A stretch of DNA of 64,000 nt from a bacterium (GTDB taxonomy: Bacteria > CAIWAD01). The stretch is taken from positions 62,001 to 126,000 of the forward strand of contig JAUIFJ010000009.1 of assembly GCA_030429345.1 (NCBI GenBank), in the 5' to 3' direction. The first letter of the stretch is position 1, and the number at the start of each line of letters is the position of its first letter. This document shows, piece by piece, positions 1 to 9,167 of the stretch. The notes beneath the pieces were generated by a model. It was not told the origin of the DNA, did no database searches, and saw only the letters and a program-made list of their open reading frames with translations. Made by a program: the position numbers and the translations under genes.

Positions 1-885
1 CTGCTGGCGTCTCACAAGCCAGCGCCCGCAGAGCAGCAGGAAGATCAGCACGGTCAGCGTGTCGAAGTAGATCTCGCCGGAACCGCGGATCGTGTTCCAG
101 CTGCCCCAGAGGAAGCCCGCCAAAACGCCGATCGTGATCGGCAGGTCCATGTGCAGGCTGCGCGCCCTCAGCGACGCCCAGGCGCCGCGGTAGAATTCCA
201 GGCCCGACCAGGCGACAGCGGGCAGCGTGAAGAGCAGGCTGATCCAGCGGAAGTAGACGCGGAAGGAATCGCTCATGCCGCTGAAGTGGCCGCCGTAGAG
301 GCTGAAGGCGATCAGCATCACATTTCCCGCGGCGGCGCCGGCGATCGCGATGCGGATCAGCAGGCGGCGGTCCTCCTGGCGGCGCGCCTCCTCGACGGCG
401 CTTCCCCTCCAGGGGTGCGCCGGATAGCCGAGCCGGTCCAGGAAGGCGGCGATGCCCGCCAGGTTCTGCTCCGCCGGGCGCCATGTAACACGGGCGCGGC
501 TGCGGCGGATGTCGAGCAGGCACTCCTCGACTCCGGGAATGCGCAGGGGCACCTTCTCCACCAGCCAGACACAGGCCGCGCAGTGCACGTTCTCCAGGTA
601 GAACTCGGTCTGCATGCGGCCGCCGGGCAGGGGGCGGCACCAGGTCTCCTGGAAGGTCGGATCATCGAAATCGGAATAGCTGCGATCGCTGGTTCGCGCC
701 GGGCGGGCATCGCCTGTGCGCTCCCGCACGTCGTAGAAGGCTTCCAGGCCTTCCCCGTGGATTACCTGGTATACGGTCTCGCAGCCTCCGCAGCAGAACT
801 GGAGCTTCTCCCCCGGCCGCCGAAGATCCGCGGGAACCTCCAGGCCGCAGTGGGAACAGGGCACATGCCCGGCGGGGCTACTCAT
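1..885 (-). CDS. ccoI: Heavy-metal translocating P-type ATPase, CcoI/FixI-like, N-terminal part (3' end beyond window)
   Basis: Minus-strand translation from ATG at 885: MSSPAGHVPCSHCGLEVPADLRRPGEKLQFCCGGCETVYQVIHGEGL...FYLENVHCAACVWLVEKV (CxxC metal-binding motifs), then TM helices; located in a cco cluster. Confidence 0.85.
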   Translation of the reverse strand, partial: MSSPAGHVPCSHCGLEVPADLRRPGEKLQFCCGGCETVYQVIHGEGLEAFYDVRERTGDARPARTSDRSYSDFDDPTFQETWCRPLPGGRMQTEFYLENVHCAACVWLVEKVPLRIPGVEECLLDIRRSRARVTWRPAEQNLAGIAAFLDRLGYPAHPWRGSAVEEARRQEDRRLLIRIAIAGAAAGNVMLIAFSLYGGHFSGMSDSFRVYFRWISLLFTLPAVAWSGLEFYRGAWASLRARSLHMDLPITIGVLAGFLWGSWNTIRGSGEIYFDTLTVLIFLLLCGRWLVRRQQ

Positions 886-1645
886 CCTCGCAGCAGGGAG
901 CCACGAAGGTATCACCGGCGGGCCTGGCCTCCTCGCCGTCCACGACCACGCGGGGCGTGATGCCCGAGAAGCGTTCCGGTTCGATGCCCGCGCGCTGGTA
1001 TACGGTCACCAGGCCCATGCAGAGAACGGCCACCGCGCCGATCACGGGCAGGTGGCGACGCAGGGGCCCCGCCAGCTTCTGGATGCCGACCCCAAGGGCC
1101 AGCATCACGGGAAGCGTGCCGGTCCAGAAGGCGCCCATCACGAGCGCTCCCTGCCAGGGACTGCCGGTGCCGGCGGCGGTGATCACGAAGGCGTAGAGCC
1201 AGCCGCAGGGCAGCAGGGTGCTGGCCAGGCCGAGAGCCAGCGCGCGGAAGAGCGGCGGTTTCTCCCGCATGCGGGCGAAGAGCTTCTGGAACCAGCGTCC
1301 GCCGGCGCTGCCCATCAGGCCCCTCGGCAGAAGGGTGATGCCGAAACGTGCGACAATCACTCCCAGTCCCCAGAGCACCATCAGCGAACCGGCGAGGATC
1401 GCCGAGAAACGCATCACGCCCGCCGCCTCGCCGGCGATGTTGATGGCGTGGCCGGCGATTCCGGCCAGCGCGCCGAGTCCGGTGTAGGACAGCAGCCGCC
1501 CCAGGCTGTAGAAGGCGTGGCCGAGCCATTGCTTCTCCCGGCCTCCCTCGGCGGCATAGAACACCAGCAGCGGACCGCACATGCCCGCGCAGTGGGGACT
1601 TCCGATCAGGCTTGCGCCCAGGACGGTCGCCAGCAGGGCAGACAT
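878..1645 (-). CDS. Sulfite exporter TauE/SafE family membrane protein (cco-cluster type)
   Basis: MSALLATVLGASLIGSPHCAGMCGPLLVFYAA..., multi-TM; overlaps ccoH stop (ATGA). Confidence 0.85.
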   Translation of the reverse strand: MSALLATVLGASLIGSPHCAGMCGPLLVFYAAEGGREKQWLGHAFYSLGRLLSYTGLGALAGIAGHAINIAGEAAGVMRFSAILAGSLMVLWGLGVIVARFGITLLPRGLMGSAGGRWFQKLFARMREKPPLFRALALGLASTLLPCGWLYAFVITAAGTGSPWQGALVMGAFWTGTLPVMLALGVGIQKLAGPLRRHLPVIGAVAVLCMGLVTVYQRAGIEPERFSGITPRVVVDGEEARPAGDTFVAPCCEDE

Positions 1646-2127
1646 CAGTTCCTCCCGACCAGGACGGGGCCCAGGTCCAATCGCCTTGTTGCGGTAAAGA
1701 GCTCCTCGCCGCGACGGGCCTGTAGACGAAACTCCCACAGTCCCGGCCGGTTGCCGGGGAAGTCCGCGTGATACAGACTGTCGTCGAAGGCGAGCCGCAG
1801 GGTCTTGCGCCGGTCGCTGAGCGCGTTGTGGAAGGCTTCGACCTCCACCTCCGCGTCGATCACGAGGCTCTTGCTGGAATCCCGCAGCACGGCCTGCAAC
1901 CGCGGGGCGTCTTCGCCCGGCTGCAGCTCCAGCTCCAGCTGCCAGCCCAGCGCGCGGCTGGCCGCTTCCAGCTCGACACGCTCGTCCCAGTGGATCGCCT
2001 TCTCGTAGTAGTCGGGCTCGACGGCCACGGCGCTCGATCCGGTGGACTTGATGAGCATGACCACGTTCATCACGACCACCGGCAAGAGCAGCGCCGGCAC
2101 GGCCAGGATCCAGAGTCTGCCTTTCAT
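1645..2127 (-). CDS. ccoH: FixH/CcoH family protein
   Basis: Single N-terminal TM, EPDYYEKAIHWDE motif typical of FixH, position between ccoG and safE. Confidence 0.85.
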   Translation of the reverse strand: MKGRLWILAVPALLLPVVVMNVVMLIKSTGSSAVAVEPDYYEKAIHWDERVELEAASRALGWQLELELQPGEDAPRLQAVLRDSSKSLVIDAEVEVEAFHNALSDRRKTLRLAFDDSLYHADFPGNRPGLWEFRLQARRGEELFTATRRLDLGPVLVGRN

Positions 2128-2139
2128 GTGCTCCCTGCT

Positions 2140-3549
2140 TTACTTGGGTCCCAGCAACTTGTAGTCGGTCCGCTTGAGGAATGTCAGGGAATCCCGCACG
2201 GTGAAGACCGCTGGAACCTCCCCTGTCACCGCGGCCTGCCCGAAGAGCCCGGCATCCGTGATCACGAAGACGGCCGCGGTCTCGGTTTCGCCGGGCCGCA
2301 CGCGGATCGGGTTCATCGGCGCCACCAGTTCCCCGGCCGGTTCGGCCAGCTCGATCCAGAAGGGACGCTCGAAGGATTCTCGATTCGTGATGCGCAGACG
2401 CACGCTGTTGGATACGCGCTCTCCCCCGTCCAGCACCGTGTAGGGCGCACTCAAGCCCCGCAGCACCTTGACTTCCGCCGATTCGATGCCATGCAGCTTG
2501 AAGCCCAGCAGGCTCAGCGCCAGGACGAGAATCAGCGGGTAGAAGATGAGACGCGGACGAATGAATTCGCTGCGCCCGTGTTCCAGTTCGTTCTGGCTGG
2601 AATAGCGGATCAGTCCCCGCGGCTTGTCCAGCTTCTCCATCACCTGGTCGCAGGCGTCGATGCACTGGGTGCAGTTGACACATTCCATCTGCAGGCCGCG
2701 GCGAATGTCGATCCCCGTGGGGCAGGTCTTGACGCACGCGCCGCAGTCGATGCAGTCACCGTAGTCGGTTTCCGGGTTCCGCTTCCGGTCGCGGGTCGTC
2801 CCGCGTGATTCACCGCGTTCATGATCGTAGCCCACGATGAGGGAATTGCGGTCCAGCAGCACGCTTTGGAAGCGTCCGTAGGGACAGGCCACAATGCAGG
2901 TCTGTTCGCGGAACCAGGCAAAATCCACGAAGATCAGCAGCGTAACCGCGGCCATCACGAGGAAGCCGCCCGGGTGTTCCACTGGCGACTGCTGCATCCA
3001 CTGGAAGAGCTTGTCGATGCCTACCCAGTAGGCCAGGAAGGTGTGAGACAGGAATGCAGCGATTCCCAGAAAGGCGATGTTCTTCATCGCGCGTCGCAGT
3101 CCGCCGCCTTCGCGATCCAGGCGTCGCTGCTTTTCGGGGCCACCTTCGAAGAGTGTCTCGATGGGACGGAAAAGGAATTCCAGGTAGACGGTCTGGGGGC
3201 AGGCCCAGCCGCACCAGACACGGCCGAAAAGGGCCGTCAAGAGGAAAATGCTGATCAGCACCGAAAGCATGAACAGCATCAGCAGAATGGTGTCCGTCGC
3301 CAGAAAGGTCTTGCCGAAGAGGGTGAACTGCCGGTTGGCCAGGTCCAGCAGCATGAGGGGTTTGCCGTTCAGCTTCAGGTAGGGAATCAGGCTGAAGGCG
3401 AGAATCAGGAACCAGGCCAGCACACGGCGCGCCTGCCAGAAGCGCCCCTTGAACAGGCGGGGCCTCATGTAGCGGCGGCGGCCGTCATCGTACATGGTGG
3501 ACAGGACTTCGGGGGGCTTCCCCGCGGCTCCGCCGGATGAAGTGCTCAT
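2140..3549 (-). CDS. ccoG: Cytochrome c oxidase accessory protein CcoG (polyferredoxin-like)
   Basis: TM protein with CIDCGACVKTCPTGIDIR and CVNCTQCIDACD 4Fe-4S motifs. Confidence 0.93.
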   Translation of the reverse strand: MSTSSGGAAGKPPEVLSTMYDDGRRRYMRPRLFKGRFWQARRVLAWFLILAFSLIPYLKLNGKPLMLLDLANRQFTLFGKTFLATDTILLMLFMLSVLISIFLLTALFGRVWCGWACPQTVYLEFLFRPIETLFEGGPEKQRRLDREGGGLRRAMKNIAFLGIAAFLSHTFLAYWVGIDKLFQWMQQSPVEHPGGFLVMAAVTLLIFVDFAWFREQTCIVACPYGRFQSVLLDRNSLIVGYDHERGESRGTTRDRKRNPETDYGDCIDCGACVKTCPTGIDIRRGLQMECVNCTQCIDACDQVMEKLDKPRGLIRYSSQNELEHGRSEFIRPRLIFYPLILVLALSLLGFKLHGIESAEVKVLRGLSAPYTVLDGGERVSNSVRLRITNRESFERPFWIELAEPAGELVAPMNPIRVRPGETETAAVFVITDAGLFGQAAVTGEVPAVFTVRDSLTFLKRTDYKLLGPK

Positions 3550-3667
3550 CGGTCGTTCCTTGTGTTGAAAAGCGGTTGGTCCACACCTCCCGGCTTTTCC
3601 GGTCGCCCCTCCCTGTAGAAGGGGCCGCCCCTAGGGACGGCCCCGGTTGCGTCGGTCAGCGGCGATG

Positions 3668-4225
3668 CTATTCGTAGAGATCGCCTTCGGGGGCCTTCGG
3701 ATTCTCCGGCGTCGTGCCCCGCAGGGTCAGGACGAAGGCGGCCACGTTCTCCAGTTCCTCGGCGGTCAGGAGCGGCTCCCAGGCGATCATGCCTTTTTCG
3801 ATGACGCCCTTCTTGATGGTGTGCATCACGCCGTCGGGGCTGCCGTCCGAGTTCTTCCAGTAGTTGTCGCACAGATTCGGTCCGATCAGTCCGCCGCCGT
3901 CGTTCGTGTGACAGGCGGCGCACTTGGACACGAAGATCTCGCGGCCGGCGCCGACGCGCTCGCTGTCGGAGGTCAGCGCGAAGAGGGCGTCGCCGCCCAG
4001 GGTCTGGACGCTCTTGGGCTTGCTCGCCTCGAAGGCCGCCATGTCCGACTCGTAGGAGTCCAGCACGCCGGGCTTGCCCAGGATATGAAACCAGACGAAG
4101 TAGATCGCCGAGAACACCATCGAGGCGTACCACAGGAATTTCCACCAGCCGGGAAGAGGATTGTCATACTCCTTGATCCCGTCGTAATCGTGATCCAGCA
4201 ACTGGTCCAGGATTTCCTTGCTCAT
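3668..4225 (-). CDS. ccoP: cbb3-type cytochrome c oxidase subunit III (CcoP), short mono-heme form
   Basis: MSKEILDQLLDHDYDGIKEYDNPLPGWWKFLWYASMVF N-terminus; one CxxCH (CAACHTNDGGGLIGPNL). Confidence 0.9.
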   Translation of the reverse strand: MSKEILDQLLDHDYDGIKEYDNPLPGWWKFLWYASMVFSAIYFVWFHILGKPGVLDSYESDMAAFEASKPKSVQTLGGDALFALTSDSERVGAGREIFVSKCAACHTNDGGGLIGPNLCDNYWKNSDGSPDGVMHTIKKGVIEKGMIAWEPLLTAEELENVAAFVLTLRGTTPENPKAPEGDLYE

Positions 4226-4431
4226 TCTCGCGCTCCGCTTTGGCGTGTTGCTTGCTCTTCATTCAGGGTGCCGTCCTGCAGCGGGGTCGCCGCCGCAGCG
4301 TCCATGGCTTCCCGGTCCCTGCGAAACAGGGTGATCAGGGCGACGACTCCGAAAACGACCAGGAAGATCACCAGGCCCCGCTCGGCCCAGGTCGCCAGAT
4401 CCGCGTGCCCCATGATGTCGCTGAGTCTCAT
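4222..4431 (-). CDS. ccoQ: Small CcoQ/FixQ-like membrane subunit
   Basis: 69 aa, one TM helix, between ccoNO and ccoP, overlapping both neighbours by 4 bp. Confidence 0.7.
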   Translation of the reverse strand: MRLSDIMGHADLATWAERGLVIFLVVFGVVALITLFRRDREAMDAAAATPLQDGTLNEEQATRQSGARE

Positions 4432-6602
4432 CGGCCGGCCGTATCGCCGGAATGGATGTCGGTACCCAGGCGCTGCAGGTAGGCGATCAGGGCGACAATG
4501 TCCTTATCGGCCAGATCCGGTCCGCCCTGTGCCACGATCTCGTCGGCAATCTGCTTCGCCTGGTCGCGGGCCACCTGCTCCGCATTGTTGACCACGTCGC
4601 CGTAGGGCACGCCCAGCATCAGCAAAGCGTCGATGCGAGGCTGAATGGTCTCGTAGTCGATGTCGTTCTCCGCCAGCCAGGGGTAGGGCGGCATGATCGA
4701 CTGCGGCGTCGTGCTGCGCGGCTCTTCCATGTGCCGCACGTGCCAGAGGTGCGGATACTTTCCGCCGATGCGGTGCAGGTCCGGCCCGATGCGGCGGCTG
4801 CCCCACTGGAAGGGACGATCGTAGACGAACTCGCCGGGCTTGCTGTATTCGCCGTAGCGCTCGGTCTCGTGACGCATGGGGCGGATCATCTGGCTGTGGC
4901 AGTTGTAGCAGCCTTCAGCGACATAGAGGTCGCGCCCGTAGTTCTCTAGCGGGGTGTAAGGCTTGACGCTGGCGATGGTCGGCACATTGGACTTGATCAG
5001 GAAGGTCGGGATGATCTCGAAGAGCGAAGCCGTGGCCACGGAAATGGCAACCCAGACCGTGAACAGCACGCCCTTGCGCTCCCAGATGCGGTGCCAGGCC
5101 AGGCTCGTGGTCCAGGCAATGGCGCCACGCCCTTCGCGTGGAGGATCCAGTTCGCTGCCGTCGCCGATCAGGGCCGGGGCTTCGGCTTCGGGATCTTCCA
5201 GCTTGGCCGGGGCCATGCGCATGGTCATGATCATGTTGACGCCGGCAAGAATGGCGCCCGTGATGTAGAGAATGCCGCCCAGGGCGCGCACCATGTACAT
5301 GGGCATCAGCTGCATGACGGTTTCGACGAAATCGGGGTAGGCCAGGCGGCCGGTGGCGTCAAAGGCGCGCCACATCAGGCCCTGGGTCACGCCGGCGCTG
5401 TAGATGGCGACGATGTAGAGCAGAATGCCCACCGTGCCCAGCCAGAAATGCAGCTCCATCATCTTGTGGCTCCAGACCTTGCCTGTCTTGTACAGGCGAG
5501 GCAGCAGCCAGTAGACCATGCCGAAGGCCAGGAAGCCGTTCCAGCCCAGAGCGCCGCTGTGCACATGGGCAATGGTCCAGTCCGTGTAGTGCGACAGGCT
5601 GTTGACGCTCTTGATGGAAAGCATGGGGCCTTCGAAGGTCGACATACCGTAGAAGGTCACGGCGACGACAAAGAACTTGAGTACCGGATCCGCGGCGACG
5701 CGATCCCAGCGACCGCGCAAGGTCAGCAGGCCGTTGATCATGCCGCCCCAGGAAGGCATCCAGAGCATCAGGCTGAAAAGCATGCCCAGGGTCGAGGCCC
5801 ATTCGGGCAGCGCCGTGTAATGCAGGTGGTGAGGTCCGGCCCAGATGTAGATGAAGACCAGCGACCAGAAGTGCAGAATCGACAGCTTGTAGCTGTAGAC
5901 CGGCCGGTCGGCGGCCTTGGGCAGGAAGTAGTACATGAGCCCCAGAAAGGGCGTCGTCAGGAAGAAGGCGACGGCATTGTGCCCGTACCACCACTGCATG
6001 AAGGCATCCTGGACGCCGGCGTAGAGGCTGTAGCTCTTGAACATGAGCGCCGGCAGGGCCAGGTTGTTGAAAATGTAGAGGATGGCAATGGCGATGATGG
6101 TCGCGATGTAGAACCAGATGGCCACGTAAAGGTGCCGTTCGCGGCGCTTGGCCATGGTGCCGAAGAAGTTGATCGCGAAGACGACCCAGATGAGGGCCAC
6201 GGCGATGTCAATCGGCCACTCCAGCTCCGCGTATTCCTTGGACTGGGTGATGCCAAGGGGAAGAGTGATCGCCGCGCTGACGATGATCAGCTGCCAGCCC
6301 CAGAAGTGGATCTTGCTCAGCAGGTCGCTGAACATTCTCGCCTTCAGCAAACGCTGGGTGGAGTAGTACATACCGGCGAAGATCGCGTTGCCCGCGAAGG
6401 CGAAAATGACCGCGTTGGTATGCAGCGGCCGTAGACGGCCAAAGGTCAACCAGGGAAGGTTGAAGCTGAGTTGCGGCATGAACAGCTGGAAGGCGATGAT
6501 CACGCCGACCAGCATGCCGACGATGCCCCAGATGACCGTTGCCCCCGTGAACAGCCGGACGACGGCGTCGTCGTAGCGGAAGCGCTCAATGCGTTGTTCC
6601 AT
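4428..6602 (-). CDS. ccoNO: cbb3-type cytochrome c oxidase, fused subunits I and II (CcoN-CcoO)
   Basis: One 724-aa ORF: CcoN (WYGHNAVAFFLTTPFLG, THAHVHSGALGW-type region) followed by CcoO with CYNCHSQMIRP. Confidence 0.95.
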   Translation of the reverse strand: MEQRIERFRYDDAVVRLFTGATVIWGIVGMLVGVIIAFQLFMPQLSFNLPWLTFGRLRPLHTNAVIFAFAGNAIFAGMYYSTQRLLKARMFSDLLSKIHFWGWQLIIVSAAITLPLGITQSKEYAELEWPIDIAVALIWVVFAINFFGTMAKRRERHLYVAIWFYIATIIAIAILYIFNNLALPALMFKSYSLYAGVQDAFMQWWYGHNAVAFFLTTPFLGLMYYFLPKAADRPVYSYKLSILHFWSLVFIYIWAGPHHLHYTALPEWASTLGMLFSLMLWMPSWGGMINGLLTLRGRWDRVAADPVLKFFVVAVTFYGMSTFEGPMLSIKSVNSLSHYTDWTIAHVHSGALGWNGFLAFGMVYWLLPRLYKTGKVWSHKMMELHFWLGTVGILLYIVAIYSAGVTQGLMWRAFDATGRLAYPDFVETVMQLMPMYMVRALGGILYITGAILAGVNMIMTMRMAPAKLEDPEAEAPALIGDGSELDPPREGRGAIAWTTSLAWHRIWERKGVLFTVWVAISVATASLFEIIPTFLIKSNVPTIASVKPYTPLENYGRDLYVAEGCYNCHSQMIRPMRHETERYGEYSKPGEFVYDRPFQWGSRRIGPDLHRIGGKYPHLWHVRHMEEPRSTTPQSIMPPYPWLAENDIDYETIQPRIDALLMLGVPYGDVVNNAEQVARDQAKQIADEIVAQGGPDLADKDIVALIAYLQRLGTDIHSGDTAGR

Positions 6603-6751
6603 GATCCCTCATCCCTTAGACCTGTTGCGACAACTACCCTGCAGCCGGATTCCACCGTCAAATGAGGCCTGTGGCCGGTGTGCTCGGTGGATTTCAGCGT
6701 GTGTTTTCAGCAGAGACGCCACAAGTACAGGATTTAGGCATCTCAGCAGTT

Positions 6752-6763
6752 TGACTTAAGTCA
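6752..6763. promoter_or_regulatory. Perfect 12-bp palindrome TGACTTAAGTCA, candidate FNR/CRP-type operator
   Basis: In the ccoNO-crp divergent intergenic region, context TTGACTTAAGTCAC. Confidence 0.5.
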
Positions 6764-6891
6764 CGTTTCGGGAACTACCATATTCAAGACATACTTGATA
6801 CTTTCGGCTTTGCATCCAGCGTAGCGCTTTTGACCCTGTCGCGGGGCAAAGCACGCAGCAGAATCTGCAGAGTCCCCAAACAGGAGAGCCA

Positions 6892-7629
6892 ATGGGCGGC
6901 AACATGCGAAGCGCCTTTCCGGATTGCGACGGCCCCTCCGGTTGCCTCAGTTGTTCTGCCCTCAGCTACTCCGTCTGGAACCACCTGACCGAATCGGACC
7001 TGGATTTCCTCAACGATCACAAGAAGACCCGCCGCTACAAACCCGGTCAGATCATTTTCTTCCAGGATGATCCCTGCTACGGTGTCTATTGTATTGAAAA
7101 CGGCCTGGTGGCCCTGCGGAAGACCGACGAACAGGGCCGCAGCGTCATCGTCCGCCTGGTGCATCCCGGTGAAACGGTCGGCTACCGCACCTTCTTCGCG
7201 GGTGGCAACTTCACTTCCAGCGCCGAATCCCTGGGCGCCTGCCGCATCTGCTTCATCGAGCGAAGCGTCCTGGAATACCTGCTGGATCGCAACAAGGAGG
7301 TAATGCGCGAGTTCACCCGCCAGCTGGCCAACGAACTGAAGCGCAGCGAAGAGGACATGCTCTATCGCTCCACCTTGCCCGCCCGCAACCGCCTTGCGCA
7401 TCTGCTGCTGAACCTGGTGGCCCACGCGGACCTGGAGCTGAAGCGCAAGGACCTGCGCTGGGAACTGCCGCTCAGCCGCCAGGACATGGCCGCCATTCTG
7501 GGGATCCGGCCGGAGACCATTGCCCGCACCCTGCATACTTTCGAGAACGAGGGCATCGCCTTTTTCGAAGGGCGCAAGGTCACCGTCCCGGAACTGGGAC
7601 GCCTGGAGGCGGAGGCCGAAGAGCTCTAG
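6892..7629 (+). CDS. Crp/Fnr family transcriptional regulator
   Basis: cNMP-binding-like fold sequence plus HTH LSRQDMAAILGIRPETIARTLHTFENEG; N-terminal Cys cluster CDGPSGCLSC. Confidence 0.93.
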   Translation: MGGNMRSAFPDCDGPSGCLSCSALSYSVWNHLTESDLDFLNDHKKTRRYKPGQIIFFQDDPCYGVYCIENGLVALRKTDEQGRSVIVRLVHPGETVGYRTFFAGGNFTSSAESLGACRICFIERSVLEYLLDRNKEVMREFTRQLANELKRSEEDMLYRSTLPARNRLAHLLLNLVAHADLELKRKDLRWELPLSRQDMAAILGIRPETIARTLHTFENEGIAFFEGRKVTVPELGRLEAEAEEL

Positions 7630-7656
7630 CGGGCGCGACAACTCTCGACCTGCACA

Positions 7657-7690
7657 AAACGGGCACGACATCCACATGTCGTGCCCGTTT
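7657..7690. terminator. Bidirectional intrinsic terminator between convergent crp-like and fahA genes
   Basis: 15-bp perfect stem AAACGGGCACGACAT / ATGTCGTGCCCGTTT, 4-nt loop, T-rich flank. Confidence 0.85.
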
Positions 7691-7753
7691 GGTTTTCTGT
7701 CCATCAGCCGGGGTCGATCGCGATCGACCCCTACGTGTCGGTGGACATCATCC

Positions 7754-9040
7754 CTAGATGGCCGGGAGGATCGTCCCCTCCACCTCGCCGAAGCCGATGC
7801 GGTGATCGCCCTTCCGGCAGAAGCCCTGGATCACAATGGAATCGCCGTCCTGCAGGAACTTGCGCTCCTGGCCGTCGGGCAGGGCAATGGGCTCGCTGCC
7901 GCGCCAGGTCAGCTCGAGCAGGCTGCCGTAGCTGCTCTTCTCCGGTCCGCTGATCGTGCCGGAGGCCATCATGTCCCCGGGATGGATGTTGCAGCCGGTG
8001 ACCGTGTGATGCGCGAGCTGCTGGCTCACGTTCCAGTACAGGTGGCGGAAATTGCTGCGGCAGATGGTGTGATACTCCGCCATCCGTGCCGCCTTCAGTC
8101 CCACCTCCAGCTCGATGTCCCAGGTGCGGGCGCCGCTCGAACGCAGGTAGGGCAGGGGCTGCACCTCGTCCTGCGCCGGCCCTTCGCAGCGGAAGGGCTC
8201 CAGGGCCTCCAGCGTGATCACCCAGGGCGAGATGCTGGTGCCGAAGTTCTTGGCCAGGAAGGGGCCCAGGGGCTGGTACTCCCACTTCTGGATGTCGCGG
8301 GCGCTCCAGTCGTTGACCAGCACCATGCCGAAGATGTGCTGCTCGGCCTTCTCCACCGGCACGCGCTGGCCCAGCTCCGTGGCCGGTCCCCCGACCAGGA
8401 AGCCCATTTCCAGCTCGATGTCCACCAGCCGGCTGGGGCCGTATACCGGCGCATCGGCTTCCGCGGGCAGGGTCTGGCCGCAGGGGCGATGCAGCGGAGT
8501 GCCGCTGACGACGACGCTGCTGGCGCGCCCGTGATACGCCACCGGCAGATGCAGCCAGTTGGGCATCAGGGCGTTCTCCTTGCCGCGGAACATGATGCCC
8601 ACGTTGGTCGCGTGCTCGCGGGAGGAGTAGAAGTCCGTGTAGTCGCCGATGCGCGCGGGAAGCTGCATGCGCACGTCCTTGTGATGCAGCAGAACGCGCC
8701 CGCGCAGGGGAACGTTGTCACGCAGCTCGGCGTGATCCGAACGCAGCAGCTCGCTGATCCGTTCGCGCGCTTCCACCCAGGCGGGCCGGCCCAGGGCCAT
8801 CAGCTCGTTGAGCGCGTCCCGGCGGAAGACCTTCCGCCCTCGCAGGTGCGGCCCCTGGAAGAAGCCCTCTTCTTCCAGCGCGCCAAGGTCGAGCACCTTG
8901 TCGCCGATGGCCGTGCCCACGCGGGCGTCGCCACCGTCGGCCGGCCGGAAGATTCCGAAGGGCAGGTTCTGGATCGGAAAGGGACTGTCCGGCGCCACGT
9001 CGACGAAACTGCGAAGGGCCGGATCACAGGTGTGATGCAT
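7754..9040 (-). CDS. fahA: Fumarylacetoacetase
   Basis: MHHTCDPALRSFVDVAPDSPFPIQNLPFGIFRP...; LVNDWSARDIQKWEYQPLGPFLAKNFGTSISPWV. Confidence 0.95.
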   Translation of the reverse strand: MHHTCDPALRSFVDVAPDSPFPIQNLPFGIFRPADGGDARVGTAIGDKVLDLGALEEEGFFQGPHLRGRKVFRRDALNELMALGRPAWVEARERISELLRSDHAELRDNVPLRGRVLLHHKDVRMQLPARIGDYTDFYSSREHATNVGIMFRGKENALMPNWLHLPVAYHGRASSVVVSGTPLHRPCGQTLPAEADAPVYGPSRLVDIELEMGFLVGGPATELGQRVPVEKAEQHIFGMVLVNDWSARDIQKWEYQPLGPFLAKNFGTSISPWVITLEALEPFRCEGPAQDEVQPLPYLRSSGARTWDIELEVGLKAARMAEYHTICRSNFRHLYWNVSQQLAHHTVTGCNIHPGDMMASGTISGPEKSSYGSLLELTWRGSEPIALPDGQERKFLQDGDSIVIQGFCRKGDHRIGFGEVEGTILPAI

Positions 9041-9167
9041 GGGGGGATTCCCTCTGGTTATGGGTTCGGCGATTCTCTTGGTGTCCTGCTCGCGCAAAGA
9101 TCGCGATGGAACACAGAACGCGGAGAATTCAAGTCTGGTTCTTGTCTGTCACTCAACCCGCAGGGCG

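Noticed and set aside
878-2737. 619-aa minus-strand ORF as one protein
   Set aside because: Its N-terminal two fifths is an out-of-frame reading of the ccoG 3' end and ccoH; only the part from ATG 1645 (TauE/SafE) is real.
6603-6891. tRNA or small RNA genes in intergenic gaps (also checked 10817-11143, 35025-35408, 57891-58179)
   Set aside because: No T-loop GGTTCRANYCC or cloverleaf arms recognised by eye; a tRNAscan/Rfam run would be decisive.
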